DNA of 64,000 bases from Ornithodoros turicata. Lineage: Eukaryota; Arthropoda; Arachnida; Ixodida; Argasidae. How positions within the stretch are numbered: the stretch's first letter is position 1; each line of letters opens with the position of its first letter. The notes below the pieces were generated by a model. The model had not been told where the DNA came from, searched no databases, and saw only the letters and a program-made list of their open reading frames with translations. The position numbers were made by a program, and so were the translations under genes. The stretch lies in NCBI RefSeq assembly GCF_037126465.1, contig NC_088203.1, positions 95,976,668 through 96,040,667 of the forward strand. Direction: 5' to 3'. Positions 59,501 to 63,907 of this stretch are shown here, in pieces.

Positions 59501-62500
59501 CACGTTCAACACGCTAACTCCATCAAAAGCACTGCGAGCAATTACACCCACCCCGTTAACCACGCATTCACATGCACAAGCTCCAATGTCATATACTGCA
59601 TTGAATGCGGCGACTGCTCTATGCAGTACATTGGAGAAACCGGCCAACAAATGAACAACCGCCTTACCGGACACAGAACCGACGCGTCCAACAAACTCCC
59701 CAAAGCAGTCGCCGAACACTTTAACATTCCTGGTCACAATTTTGACAACATTAAACTATATATTCTAGAAACCGGGTTTAGATCCACACGTGACAGACGT
59801 GATAGGGAGTCTTATCTCATATACAAGTTCAACGCTCTTCACCCGTCCGGTATCAACAAATCACAAGGTACCCTAGAAACACTTCACAAATAAAATATGC
59901 TTTTCCCTTCTACCTTCATTATCATCTGTTATGTTCTGCATGGCCACTGCTTTCTGCTCTCTTTATTGCATGCCACAACTTTGTATTACAAATATATATT
60001 TAAAAAAAAAAATCCTTTGCTCGTTCTGGAATTTTCCCCACGTAACCACTAACCTCCTTATCTTTCGCTATGCTTGCCAATTCTTGCCTGTTGTCCCGTT
60101 TCGTCCACGTGTTCGTGAACCTTCCATTTTTCTGTAACCGGTCTGTAGCCTAGATCTCTACACGTTCACACAATCCCCTCCGCACTCTAACAAAGCAGCC
60201 ATTCACTCCGGCCGTAGAAGCCCGTACGGACCCTTCCTTCCCTCCGGGCTGTTGACCCACAATTCGCATGAACCTTTAAACACGTCACACCTAACCCTTT
60301 AAATACCATGCCAATGATGAGGACGGTGCCCAGAAGAAGAACAGTCTCTGTTCGAAATATCAGCGGCTTCTGTCCTGAGGCAACTCCCTTCCTACATCTC
60401 TACCGGTTCGCTGGATTTCTACCCTTCTATCTTCAGTTCATAGTTTTGCATCTGTCCAAGTAAGATTTGTTAATGTTATGAAGAATGTTGTTGAACTGAA
60501 CTCTTCTGGGGGACACGAAGTGTGGGTGGTGTACCTGGAATATAGCTTTCTTACAGACACTTGCACCCCCGCTGATTTTTCATAATTCCTAATATCTCAA
60601 GGTTCAAAGGAGAAGGGAAATGACACTTAAAATTGCTTTAAACCTCGCTTAATAAGTCTGACGGCGTATCAAAGCACTCATTGTGCTACATGCCGAGATT
60701 CCACACAGTCATTTGCTGAACGTTGTATAACTGAAGATAAATTTTTATTTTAAATTTTATTTTTATTTTATATATCGAAATTTTATTACAAACCCGGAAC
60801 CTTATCACCTTATCTCTGTTTTGACCTTTTTACCCCCTTCAAAACAATAAACAGCTACCAGAACCCCAGAACACGTGGAGGTAACATATCAGGACAACTT
60901 GTGGCAACATTACGCGTCACCATTCCGCAAGTCGGCTTCACCTAACGCCTGCGTGCTTTAGGAGAAGCTCGCTTTAGACCACTGTCGCGCGACTCGCGGG
61001 TTTGAAAAGCACGTGCTACGTCTTTTGAATCATCTCGCGTATTCGGGCAGCATTGGCCAAAAAACGGAGACACAAAAGCGTTACAACCGACCTCTTTTAT
61101 TGACAGGTAACGGAAAATGAACAGTCACTGTCTATTTTCTTGCCTCAATTTTTATTTTGGTTTAATTCATTTGATACGAATTTCGGATTATACAAATTTT
61201 TTCCGCGACCCCGTCAGATTCGTATAATCGAGATTGTACTGTATTAAAATTTATTATTTAAATTTCATTGAAATATTATTCCCTCACCAGACTGCAGCCA
61301 GTGAATCCGAGCTAAAGCCATACGATGCAAAGATACTACTGCAAAACAAACCAGATGAGCCGGACTTGGAGTTGTCAGGATCTCATTTAGGCCGGGGACT
61401 GAAGTACGTCGATACTGTTGAACAGCGGAACTACGAGATTGCCACACTTGGAGTCAAGGTAGGCGCGCGCTTCAACCCTTTTTAAACTCAGTGAATTTTT
61501 TTTAAAAACTTCATACCATCGTTTCTGCAGGTATGGCACACAACGGAGTATGAACATCGTGCTCTTCCCAAAACTAGTTACGGACAATTTCACAGCGGAG
61601 ACACTTACGTTATTCGCTGGCAGTACATGGTTACTCAAACTGGTGCGTAGTGAGAAATTTGGCTTTTCACTTAATGGCTGACAAGCTGCTGCTGTCTGCT
61701 TTTACTACAGTCGCTGACTGATTTTTTGGACTTCTAGGAATCGCAAAATCAGTCCGAATTTTTAATAAATGGCATAAATCCACATTATTTCAGAAGACTT
61801 CACTCAGAACATTAAAAGTGGTTTAAAAATAACCTATACGTGTCTGCTCTGCAGCGCGGATGTGCAACAACGTATCTCGCCAAACTTCAGCGAGTGCTGC
61901 ACTATCAATCTACGTGTTCATCAATGTATGCATCAACAATGGTGCATCATCATCATCATCAGTGGTGCATCAACGACAGGCTCGTCGCTGCCGTGGTTTT
62001 TACCTTTTACCTTGACGTTGATGCTACCACTGCTGAAGTGTCACTAGGCGACAGGTCAAAAGTCTCGATCGTCGATGAATTTGAGTTCCCACCTATACTA
62101 AACGCGTCTACCACAGTAACAAAATGACATCTTCGCTTGAAGTTGGGATGACATTTCAGTACCGTATTTCCAATACTGAAAGGTACTCGTACTCGATCAC
62201 GCGTTTTTGAAAGATCAGCTCTTGCAACGCGTCTGAAGCGGATCGTGTGACGTTATTATATGGGCTGGTCGGTGAAAGTGACCGTCACTGGAGGTTGGGA
62301 CGAGGTGCCTAGCATGACACGACCAGGAATTGCGACGCAGAAACAGTTCATAAATGGGTTTAATACCAGTGAGTAGTGAAAGATGTTGGAGATGAACCCA
62401 GGCCAAGCGGACTGCGAGCCTTGCGGAGATACACAGAAACCAGGATAGAAACAGAAAGACTTGAAATGGTGCAGCTCAGCGGTTGAAGCGGGCAGGAAAC

Positions 62501-63907
62501 TGCTATGGCGGGTGATGTTGAAGATGTGCTGTGGTAGCAGCCGGTCCAGTTGAAGATCCCTCATGTCTGCCCCAGAATGTCTGGAATCAAGCTAGAATAA
62601 TCAAGCATGCCTTCCGCGGAATGGTCCCAATTATTGGACTCTGAAATATATTAGCAACTACTATAGCGCGTTTGACGGCGCCAACAGTTTTGTCGGAAAA
62701 ATTGGAAAGTCTTGGAATTTTTTTTTGAGTTATCGGTCGGCGACTGTGTATATGTGAGAAATTGGATTCTGCTAGCATTTCCTAACATAGATTGCTTATG
62801 TTTCAGGACGACAGTTAACTGGAGAGAGGTCGAGGCACATTCCTACGGGTCGAGAACGTTGTGCCTACTTCTTCTGGCAAGGAAGGGGTTCCACGGTTAC
62901 CGAACAGGGTGCCTGCGCTCGCCTCACCGTTGAGCTGGACGAGGAGAGGGGACCTCACGTGAGTTTTTTTTTTTTTTTTCACGCCCTTCCAAACGCAAAA
63001 TGTTCTTGATACGAGGTACATTATTACACTCTCAGGTTCGTGTCCTGGAGGGAAAAGAACCACCATGTTTCCTCAACTTATTCAAAGGAAAGATGGTAAT
63101 TCACAGGGGAAAACGGGAGGTGCCAATCCCCTCAAGTAAGTGAATTTTTCTCGTTGAAGCGTGTGAGTTGTTTTTGACTGGGCGACTTGGGTATTTGTAA
63201 CATGATGCAGGATGATGATGTGTGGATGTGTTGATGGTCTAGTGGCTCGGGTGAATGATAAGCCCCGTGCCAGCCATCTAGAGCCAAAAAAGTATCTTGG
63301 TTACAGTAATGAGTTACCAGAGTACAAGGAAGAGATGTAATGAGTTATTTATGTATGTATTTATTTAAACATACTGCAACCCCTACATGCATGAGTTACC
63401 CGGAACACTCCTCAACGCACAAGCAGCGTTAGGCACAACAGCGTGTGCCCGAAGCCTTGCCAAAGCTACTAAAGGCACCACTAAGGAATGCCTTCAACGT
63501 TCATGCAGGCGAGGGCCCAGTGTTGTAAGATCTGTAAACAGAATAGGATTATGTATAATGTGTACTGGCCATTTATGGCATGCCCTAACTCCAAAGGTTG
63601 TGTGAAGTCCCCAGCACAAAGTTTCCTGCTTGAAAGCTCCATCTTGCACAGTTCATTTTATGTTCATTGTTTGACTTGCAGGTTCCAACTGGCGGATGTA
63701 CTTTGTGAGGGGAGAGGTGTCCCACGAGGCAGCCTTGGTTGAAGTGTCGACGCCCGGAACTCAACACTTGCGCAGCCGTGCATCTTACGTCATCCTGCAT
63801 TCTAAGTCTAACTCTGAAGTTGACAGCATATACCTGTGGCACGGGGCATGTTCGGCAAAACACACTCGGGAAGTGGCTGATCATGCTTCTGACGAATTGC
63901 TTGAAGA
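20106..63907 (+). CDS. svil: Supervillin, 31 coding exons, 3' end outside window
   Basis: Supervillin is a peripheral-membrane scaffold of the villin/gelsolin superfamily that binds F-actin and myosin II at the cell cortex, in focal adhesions and in muscle. Exons seen: 20106-20512, 21735-23572, 31525-31546, 31628-31726, 32529-32705, 33578-33621, 33684-33790, 33867-34005, 37647-37774, 38916-39883, 40358-40411, 40505-40723, 41864-42053, 42315-42413, 44925-45099, 45460-45868, 52975-53133, 54658-54772, 54838-55048, 55134-55229, 56078-56252, 56316-56473, 57115-57395, 57456-57635, 57997-58116, 58175-58504, 61291-61458, 61531-61642, 62807-62958, 63036-63135, 63682-63907. Every junction is GT-AG and in phase, giving 2,552 codons. 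Family identity comes from conserved stretches: [63 protein letters not shown]. The vertebrate protein is about 2,200 residues; this one is already longer because of a roughly 780-residue N-terminal extension. The final gelsolin-like repeats and the headpiece are missing only because the window ends. Assembly was by eye, without transcript support. Confidence 0.93.
20617..20674 (+). repeat. Tandem repeat TTTACATTTACTTTTTT
   Basis: About 3.5 copies of an 18-19 bp unit (TTTTACATTTACTTTTTT), in svil intron 1, about 100 bases after the exon 1 donor. Confidence 0.7.
21735..23572 (+). CDS. svil: svil exon 2, long disordered N-terminal exon with DDLxYR repeats
   Basis: The acceptor is CTCTTGTTACAG at 21734 and the donor CCAAG|GTGAGC at 23573. 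It encodes residues 136-749, a Ser/Pro/Arg-rich region. It contains a charged helical stretch ([16 protein letters not shown], about residues 428-443) and three copies of a PD-x(4)-DDLxYR motif near residues 515, 573 and 634, about 60 residues apart. Reading past the donor reaches a stop at 23611, so an unspliced or alternative short product ending there is possible. I favour splicing because the donor is a consensus one and the next exon fits the phase. Assignment to supervillin rests on that splicing continuity rather than on recognised homology. Confidence 0.75.
26395..26460 (+). mobile_element. Non-LTR retrotransposon 3' tail remnant
   Basis: GATGCCTAAGGGCTCGCAGG then GTACTGTAAAATTAATAAAA resembles the end block and A/T-rich tail seen at 550-629. 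Only a short 3' fragment is visible. Confidence 0.35.
27010..27162. mobile_element. Palindromic MITE (copy 1)
   Basis: GAGTTTTAGTATAGCGTACT followed by GTCGCCTTTGCGTACGTAAG is answered by CTTACGTAAGCAAAGGCGAC and ...CTAAAACTC at the right end. It belongs to the same family as 28517-28667. Confidence 0.65.
28518..28666. mobile_element. Palindromic MITE (copy 2), TA-flanked
   Basis: It folds on itself almost completely: GAGAGTTTTA...GATAGCGTTGGTGGTTC on the left and the complement ending TAAAACTCTC on the right. TA dinucleotides at 28516-28517 and 28667-28668 fit a Tc1/mariner-type target duplication. Confidence 0.7.
29041..29215 (-). mobile_element. SINE tail, antisense copy
   Basis: Contains GTGCGTCCTGGGCCGACTTC, then GGGAACTGTGCCGACATATG, then GCGTCTGAGGAAAACCCAGG, the tail of the SINE family in antisense. 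The tRNA-like head is missing. Confidence 0.55.
29641..29682. repeat. Poly-C / (CA)n microsatellite
   Basis: A run of about 17 C followed by CACACA with one G interruption. Confidence 0.9.
31525..31546 (+). CDS. svil: svil microexon 3 (22 nt)
   Basis: This short exon sits between CTGTTCCAG and AATAG|GTGAGC. It converts the phase-1 end of exon 2 into the phase-2 end needed by the next exon, reading GPSDVGN across the joint. Without it, exon 2 joined to exon 4 runs into a stop in exon 5. It is the link that ties the N-terminal extension to the conserved supervillin part. Confidence 0.6.
31628..31726 (+). CDS. svil: svil exon 4, start of conserved AERIAR segment
   Basis: The acceptor is TGCTTTCCCAG and the donor CGCAAG|GTAGCC. 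It encodes about residues 756-789, with an acidic/serine run ending GRAERIAR. This is the first half of the AERIARYKAERR-like motif near the N terminus of vertebrate supervillin. An in-frame ATG at 31629, the second base of the exon, could start a shorter isoform lacking the N-terminal extension. Confidence 0.88.
32529..32705 (+). CDS. svil: svil exon 5, [14 protein letters not shown] segment
   Basis: It completes the conserved motif begun in exon 4: [15 protein letters not shown] corresponds to the vertebrate RYKAERRRQLAEKYG. It then enters an Ala/Ser-rich linker. The ends are CTTAG and GCGAG|GTAATA. Residues are about 789-848. Confidence 0.9.
32972..33414. mobile_element. 443-bp hAT-type MITE with GTAGTTAACTAC words
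   Basis: The ends are CAGTGATGGCC and GGCCATCAGTG. Candidate 8-bp target duplications are GTAAGCAG (32964-32971) and GCAAGCAG (33415-33422), with one mismatch. The flanks are crowded with TAACTACT/AGTAGTTA words. It lies in svil intron 5. Confidence 0.7.
33578..33621 (+). CDS. svil: svil exon 6 (44 nt)
   Basis: Small exon after TCCGTTCCAG, ending CAATGG|GTACGC. It encodes [15 protein letters not shown] (about residues 848-863), likely helical. It fits both neighbours in phase. Confidence 0.8.
33684..33790 (+). CDS. svil: svil exon 7
   Basis: Acceptor TTGCCTCCAG and donor ATCAAAA|GTAAGG. It encodes [16 protein letters not shown] and a following polar linker to TSK (about residues 863-898). 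Disordered; no motif recognised. Confidence 0.8.
33867..34005 (+). CDS. svil: svil exon 8 (weak acceptor)
   Basis: The acceptor AAAATACAG lacks a good pyrimidine tract. Still, an exon of 3n+1 length is required between exons 7 (phase 0) and 9 (needs one base), and this 139-nt segment satisfies it with an open frame ([20 protein letters not shown] onward). The donor is ATCGG|GTAGGT. Residues are about 899-945, low complexity. Confidence 0.6.
36084..36165. mobile_element. Two facing Penelope-type end motifs
   Basis: On the minus strand GGAACAGCCTCTGTTCGAAA (36103-36122) forms a hairpin followed by GAAATATT. On the plus strand AGAAGAACAGTATC...TTGAAATATTGGC (36130-36159) is a degraded version facing it. 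The motif matches the sequence after the GIY-YIG gene at 60339-60361. Confidence 0.45.
37265..37548. repeat. GCCCGGGCCC / CCCAAGCCCA word cluster
   Basis: Degenerate GGCCCAGCC, AGCCCAAGCCC and GGGCCCGGCCC words cluster here, as in the subterminal regions of non-autonomous hAT elements. Termini were not resolved. Confidence 0.4.
37647..37774 (+). CDS. svil: svil exon 9
   Basis: Acceptor ATTTTTTTTCAG is strong and the donor is CTGAG|GTACGC. It encodes residues 945-987, a basic, proline-rich linker with [18 protein letters not shown] at its end. Confidence 0.85.
37805..38685. mobile_element. 881-bp hAT-type element, perfect 8-bp target duplication
   Basis: The ends are TAGGGGTGTGCG... and ...TCACACCCCTA, flanked by CTTATGAC at 37797-37804 and 38686-38693. 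AATATTCGA/TCGAATA words are dense near both ends. It encodes no transposase. It lies in svil intron 9. Confidence 0.85.
38916..39883 (+). CDS. svil: svil exon 10, disordered exon with seven ILK motifs
   Basis: Acceptor CTGTTATGCAG and donor CACGT|GTGAGT. It encodes residues 988-1310. After a Ser/Thr/Pro-rich start, seven evenly spaced motifs follow: SILK near residues 1073, 1092, 1109 and 1129, and PILK near 1147, 1164 and 1181, with a degenerate PVLK just before. Spacing is 17-20 residues and the intervening sequence is charged (DDD, EER, KxxD). The rest is basic/proline-rich ([14 protein letters not shown]) and ends in an acidic [12 protein letters not shown] patch. No folded domain is apparent. 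Confidence 0.92.
39894..39985. repeat. CCGGTA-word cluster
   Basis: GCCGGTATTG, TACCGGCA, GCCGGTAGG, TACCGGCAG and GCCGGTATTTG recur within 90 bases directly after exon 10, resembling a transposon terminus. Confidence 0.4.
40358..40411 (+). CDS. svil: svil exon 11 (54 nt, frame-neutral)
   Basis: Acceptor TTATTTTCAG and donor AGAAG|GTGAGT are both good. It encodes [17 protein letters not shown]. Because it is a multiple of three and both neighbours share phase 2, it can be skipped without breaking the frame, so it is a possible cassette exon. Confidence 0.75.
40505..40723 (+). CDS. svil: svil exon 12
   Basis: Acceptor CGTTACAG and donor ACTAG|GTAACC. It encodes residues 1328-1401, including [15 protein letters not shown] and [17 protein letters not shown]. 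Polar and disordered, with a short basic helix. Confidence 0.88.
40909..41692. mobile_element. Tigger/pogo-like TIR element with a nested second element
   Basis: The ends are CAGTAAAACCCGCGTATA and TATACGCGGGTTTCACTT (imperfect TIRs), with CGTATAACGATAT words inside. This resembles pogo/Tigger termini. An unrelated repeat interrupts it at about 41126-41520. It lies in svil intron 12. Confidence 0.6.
41126..41520 (+). mobile_element. Nested TIR-type repeat (copy A)
   Basis: Starts TACAGTAGAATCTCGATGAT and runs through CAAAAGGCCTAGCACGTGC to TGGTTCCCTCCACAAGTTC. The same sequence occurs reverse-complemented at 60867-61243, which defines it as an interspersed repeat. Confidence 0.6.
41864..42053 (+). 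CDS. svil: svil exon 13, [10 protein letters not shown] helix
   Basis: Acceptor TTCTGTTGCAG and donor GAGCAA|GTAAGC. It encodes residues 1401-1464 with [15 protein letters not shown], a form of the LAEKxxLF element repeated in the supervillin middle region. It ends [13 protein letters not shown], which resembles the vertebrate supervillin linker. Confidence 0.92.
42315..42413 (+). CDS. svil: svil exon 14, [13 protein letters not shown] helix
   Basis: Acceptor GGTTTGCTGCAG and donor GAAAAG|GTAAAC. It encodes residues 1465-1497: a charged coiled-coil-like helix followed by [16 protein letters not shown], a second LAEK-type motif. Confidence 0.92.
42480..43351. mobile_element. 872-bp hAT-type element
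   Basis: The ends are TAGGGCTGTGCAAATATT and ATTCGCGCAGCCCTG. Near-identical 8-mers AGAATAGC (42472-42479) and AGAATATC (43352-43359) flank it. TTCGAA-rich subterminal sequence links it to the 37805 family. It lies in svil intron 14. Confidence 0.65.
44010..44330. mobile_element. Partial copy of the 37805-type hAT element
   Basis: Starts TAGGGGTGCGCGATTCGAAG with ATTCG/CGAAT words. Internal TTAAGATAACGTTAGTCCAG is related, inverted, to GATAACGTTATCTTAAACTA in the 37805 element. No matching right terminus was found. Confidence 0.45.
44925..45099 (+). CDS. svil: svil exon 15
   Basis: Acceptor TTAATGCCTAG and donor GCCAAAG|GTTAGC. It encodes residues 1498-1556, starting [20 protein letters not shown] and becoming proline-rich ([17 protein letters not shown]). 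Confidence 0.88.
45460..45868 (+). CDS. svil: svil exon 16, second ILK cluster and acidic serine tract
   Basis: Acceptor ACTTTTACAG and donor GAAAG|GTCAGT. It encodes residues 1556-1692. Four ILK motifs (GILK 1556, GILK 1570, SILK 1588, PILK 1604) are spaced 14-18 residues apart. The segment LPIKGILK resembles the PIKGILK docking segment of phosphatase inhibitor-2. An acidic serine-rich tract of about 33 residues follows ([12 protein letters not shown]), then a basic segment ([15 protein letters not shown]). Confidence 0.93.
47439..47908. mobile_element. 470-bp hAT-type MITE with AAGTACTT words
   Basis: The ends are CAGTGATGGGTAGTAC and GTACTTTGCCCATCACTG, with target duplications GCTATGGG (47431-47438) and GCTAGGGG (47909-47916), one mismatch. 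It lies in the intron between exons 16 and 17. Confidence 0.75.
48621..50126. mobile_element. 1.5-kb hAT-type element with internal tandem array
   Basis: The ends are CAGTGATGGGCAAAGTAC and AGTACTGCCCAACAGTG, and the 8-bp duplication CTAGCCAC is perfect (48613-48620 and 50127-50134). AAGTACTT words crowd both ends and no transposase frame is present. It shares termini with 47439-47908. Confidence 0.8.
49947..50090. repeat. 32-bp tandem repeat, four perfect copies
   Basis: The unit starts GTACTTAAAGTAAAGTACAA, continues GTACACAGAAAT, and begins at 49947, 49979, 50011 and 50043; a partial fifth follows at 50075. It lies in the right subterminal region of the 48621 element, so it is a recent local expansion. 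Confidence 0.92.
50389..50439 (+). CDS. svil: Candidate 51-nt cassette exon of svil
   Basis: Between TGTTGCAG and GCGAGCAA|GTGAAG lies a 51-nt open segment ([16 protein letters not shown]) that would insert 17 codons in phase between exons 16 and 17. The acceptor has no strong pyrimidine tract and the donor is weak. Using the stronger-looking GTATCC five bases downstream would include a TGA stop. I see no conservation evidence. Confidence 0.25.
50820..52110 (+). promoter_or_regulatory. CpG-rich block, candidate internal promoter / alternative first exon
   Basis: This part of the intron after exon 16 is clearly richer in CpG than the sequence around it and is not obviously repetitive. It has a consensus donor GTGG|GTAAGT at 51425. 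An ATG at 51889 opens a frame rich in Ser/Arg ([17 protein letters not shown]), with a possible donor ATT|GTAAAC at 52051. That exon would end in phase 0 whereas exon 17 needs phase 2, so a linking exon or a different donor would be required. The minus strand is also open over 50872-51315. I cannot tell which strand, if either, is transcribed. Confidence 0.3.
52975..53133 (+). CDS. svil: svil exon 17
   Basis: Acceptor TTCAACCGCAG and donor CAGAG|GTGAGG. It encodes residues 1692-1745, with [18 protein letters not shown] and [13 protein letters not shown]. It joins exon 16 in phase directly, across a 7.1-kb intron. Confidence 0.9.
53251..53922. mobile_element. 672-bp pogo/Tigger-type element, TA target duplication
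   Basis: Near-perfect TIRs CAGTCAACCCTCGATTTATG and CATAAATCGAGGGTTGACTG are flanked by TA at 53249-53250 and 53923-53924. Further internal TTCATAAATCGAGG copies occur. It is non-coding and lies in svil intron 17. Confidence 0.82.
54658..54772 (+). CDS. svil: svil exon 18
   Basis: Acceptor GTCTGTTAG and donor GATGCC|GTAAGT. It encodes residues 1745-1783 ([18 protein letters not shown], then [18 protein letters not shown]). A charged helix with a tryptophan resembles the W-containing repeats preceding the gelsolin part of supervillin. Confidence 0.9.
54838..55048 (+). CDS. svil: svil exon 19, VQFTVAGKM motif
   Basis: Acceptor CGCTTTGCAG and donor TCCTCAC|GTAGGA. It encodes residues 1784-1854. 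[20 protein letters not shown] aligns with the vertebrate supervillin segment AWKTRG...DSTQFTVAGRM, a strong family marker. Confidence 0.95.
55134..55229 (+). CDS. svil: svil exon 20
   Basis: Acceptor ATTACTCCGCAG and donor CCCAAG|GTAAGG. It encodes residues 1854-1886 ([20 protein letters not shown]). It is a linker in the region where vertebrate supervillin has a variable insert. Confidence 0.88.
55261..55605. mobile_element. 345-bp hAT-type MITE (copy 1)
   Basis: TIRs are TAGAGCCTGAAGTTTT and AAAACTTCAGGCTCTA. The 8-mers ATTATCTC (55253-55260) and ATTATCTT (55606-55613) flank it. It is the same family as 58560-58903, and lies in svil intron 20. Confidence 0.75.
56078..56252 (+). CDS. svil: svil exon 21
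   Basis: Acceptor CTTTATTTCAG and donor TGTCAA|GTTAGT. It encodes residues 1886-1944. [12 protein letters not shown] matches the vertebrate DDETFAKFYRSV, and ESAFDEV the DEDFDVI stretch. Confidence 0.93.
56316..56473 (+). CDS. svil: svil exon 22
   Basis: Acceptor TTTTGCTGCAG and donor GAAAAAC|GTGAGC. It encodes residues 1944-1997. [20 protein letters not shown] is very close to vertebrate [20 protein letters not shown]. Reading through the donor reaches a stop at 56527. Confidence 0.95.
57115..57395 (+). CDS. svil: svil exon 23, first gelsolin-like repeat begins
   Basis: Acceptor TTCCGTGTGCAG and donor ATCGAAG|GTACGC. It encodes residues 1997-2090. [16 protein letters not shown] is followed by [17 protein letters not shown], nearly identical to vertebrate supervillin, then the gelsolin-fold strands [20 protein letters not shown]. 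Confidence 0.97.
57456..57635 (+). CDS. svil: svil exon 24, gelsolin-like repeat helix
   Basis: Acceptor CTCAATTGCAG and donor GACCTG|GTATTA. It encodes residues 2091-2150: the long helix ([14 protein letters not shown]) and FFKLLGG with AGDPGDD, matching vertebrate DFWKLLGG...AGDPKED. Confidence 0.95.
57964..57987. repeat. (GTT)n microsatellite beside a splice acceptor
   Basis: About seven GTT units directly precede the TTTTGCAG acceptor of exon 25 and form part of its pyrimidine-rich tract. Length changes could affect splicing. Confidence 0.7.
57997..58116 (+). CDS. svil: svil exon 25, second gelsolin-like repeat begins
   Basis: Acceptor TGTGTTTTGCAG and donor GACAAG|GTAACG. It encodes residues 2151-2190. 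[15 protein letters not shown] and LVPCDKYWG match the vertebrate YEAAIIETNCIYRL and LVPDDDYWG. Confidence 0.95.
58175..58504 (+). CDS. svil: svil exon 26, second gelsolin-like repeat
   Basis: Acceptor TGTATGTCCGCAG and donor AGCAAG|GTTTGT. It encodes residues 2191-2300. The core is [41 protein letters not shown] and LFREKFLDW, each with a clear vertebrate counterpart. Confidence 0.97.
58560..58903. mobile_element. 344-bp hAT-type MITE (copy 2)
   Basis: Starts TAGAGCCTGAAGTTTTCG and ends CCATGCTCTA (degenerate right TIR), with a perfect 8-bp duplication TCTATAAT at 58552-58559 and 58904-58911. Immediately after, 58912-58944 is the right end of the same family in inverted orientation, cut off at the Penelope-like sequence. 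Confidence 0.75.
58945..58985. repeat. 41-bp perfect palindrome at the 5' break of the Penelope-like element
   Basis: TTGTGATGAGGTTGCCGTTG (58945-58964) and CAACGGCAACCTCATCACAA (58966-58985) are exact reverse complements separated by one A. The right arm is RT coding sequence, so the left arm is an inverted copy of the element's own broken end. Confidence 0.9.
58961..59893 (+). pseudogene. Penelope-like element: RT C-terminus plus GIY-YIG endonuclease, 5'-truncated
   Basis: An open frame of about 310 codons runs to the TAA at 59891. Its first part ([20 protein letters not shown], then [21 protein letters not shown]) matches the thumb end of Penelope-type reverse transcriptases. [15 protein letters not shown] is the usual linker. 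[10 protein letters not shown] cluster and a second cysteine group ([11 protein letters not shown]) follow, then the GIY-YIG core (SNVIYC ... [19 protein letters not shown]) with downstream H and E residues. The catalytic RT core is absent, so it cannot move by itself. The frame is otherwise intact, indicating a recent insertion. An ATG at 59300 lies inside the frame. Confidence 0.85.
60329..60366 (+). ncRNA. Hammerhead-like motif in the 3' part of the Penelope-like element
   Basis: CCCAGAAGA (core-like, compare CUGANGA) is followed by the hairpin GAACAG-TCT-CTGTTC and then GAAATATC (GAAA plus cleavage-site-like triplet). Penelope-like elements are known to carry hammerhead ribozyme motifs. 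This one deviates from the consensus core (CAGAAGA instead of CUGANGA), so activity is doubtful. Confidence 0.4.
60867..61243 (-). mobile_element. TIR-type repeat (copy B), inverse of 41126-41520
   Basis: Ends ATCGAGATTGTACTGTA. Reverse-complemented it matches the nested repeat in intron 12, including AAAAGACGTAGCACGTGC-like and CAGGCGTTAGGTGAAGCCGA segments. It lies in svil intron 26. Confidence 0.6.
61291..61458 (+). CDS. svil: svil exon 27
   Basis: Acceptor TTCCCTCACCAG and donor GTCAAG|GTAGGC. It encodes residues 2301-2356. It contains [30 protein letters not shown] and VK, corresponding to the vertebrate inter-repeat VKAYDV...[20 protein letters not shown]. Confidence 0.94.
61531..61642 (+). 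CDS. svil: svil exon 28, third gelsolin-like repeat begins
   Basis: Acceptor CGTTTCTGCAG and donor CAAACTG|GTGCGT. It encodes residues 2357-2394. [20 protein letters not shown] and [14 protein letters not shown] match the vertebrate [20 protein letters not shown] and HEGDAYVVKWKFMV. Confidence 0.96.
61643..62806. other. svil intron 28
   Basis: No exon or clear repeat apart from a short CAT run near 61948. The frame at 61840-62127 is open but has no recognisable motif or suitable splice sites. Confidence 0.4.
62807..62958 (+). CDS. svil: svil exon 29, third gelsolin-like repeat
   Basis: Acceptor TATGTTTCAG and donor CCTCAC|GTGAGT. It encodes residues 2394-2444, with [20 protein letters not shown] and [10 protein letters not shown], almost identical to vertebrate CVYFFWQGRHSTVSEKG...[10 protein letters not shown]. 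Confidence 0.97.
63036..63135 (+). CDS. svil: svil exon 30
   Basis: Acceptor ACACTCTCAG and donor CCTCAA|GTAAGT. It encodes residues 2445-2478. [20 protein letters not shown] is followed by VIHRGKRE, matching vertebrate [20 protein letters not shown] and VVHSGRRE. Confidence 0.96.
63682..63907 (+). CDS. svil: svil exon 31, fourth gelsolin-like repeat (last exon in window)
   Basis: Acceptor TGACTTGCAG and donor GAAGA|GTGAGC. It encodes residues 2478-2552. [20 protein letters not shown] and [17 protein letters not shown] match vertebrate [20 protein letters not shown] and IYLWHGCKAQAHTKEV. The exon ends in phase 2, so the gene continues past the window. Confidence 0.96.

Larger units (their letters stand above)
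58505..61290. other. svil intron 26 (2.8 kb), built largely of transposons
   Basis: From left to right: MITE copy, inverted MITE end, palindrome, Penelope-like element with 3' untranslated sequence to about 60430, unassigned AT-rich sequence, and a TIR-type repeat running almost to the exon 27 acceptor. Confidence 0.6.

Noticed and set aside
59312..59737. 141-codon minus-strand frame
   Set aside because: It is the shadow of the Penelope-like GIY-YIG coding sequence on the other strand.
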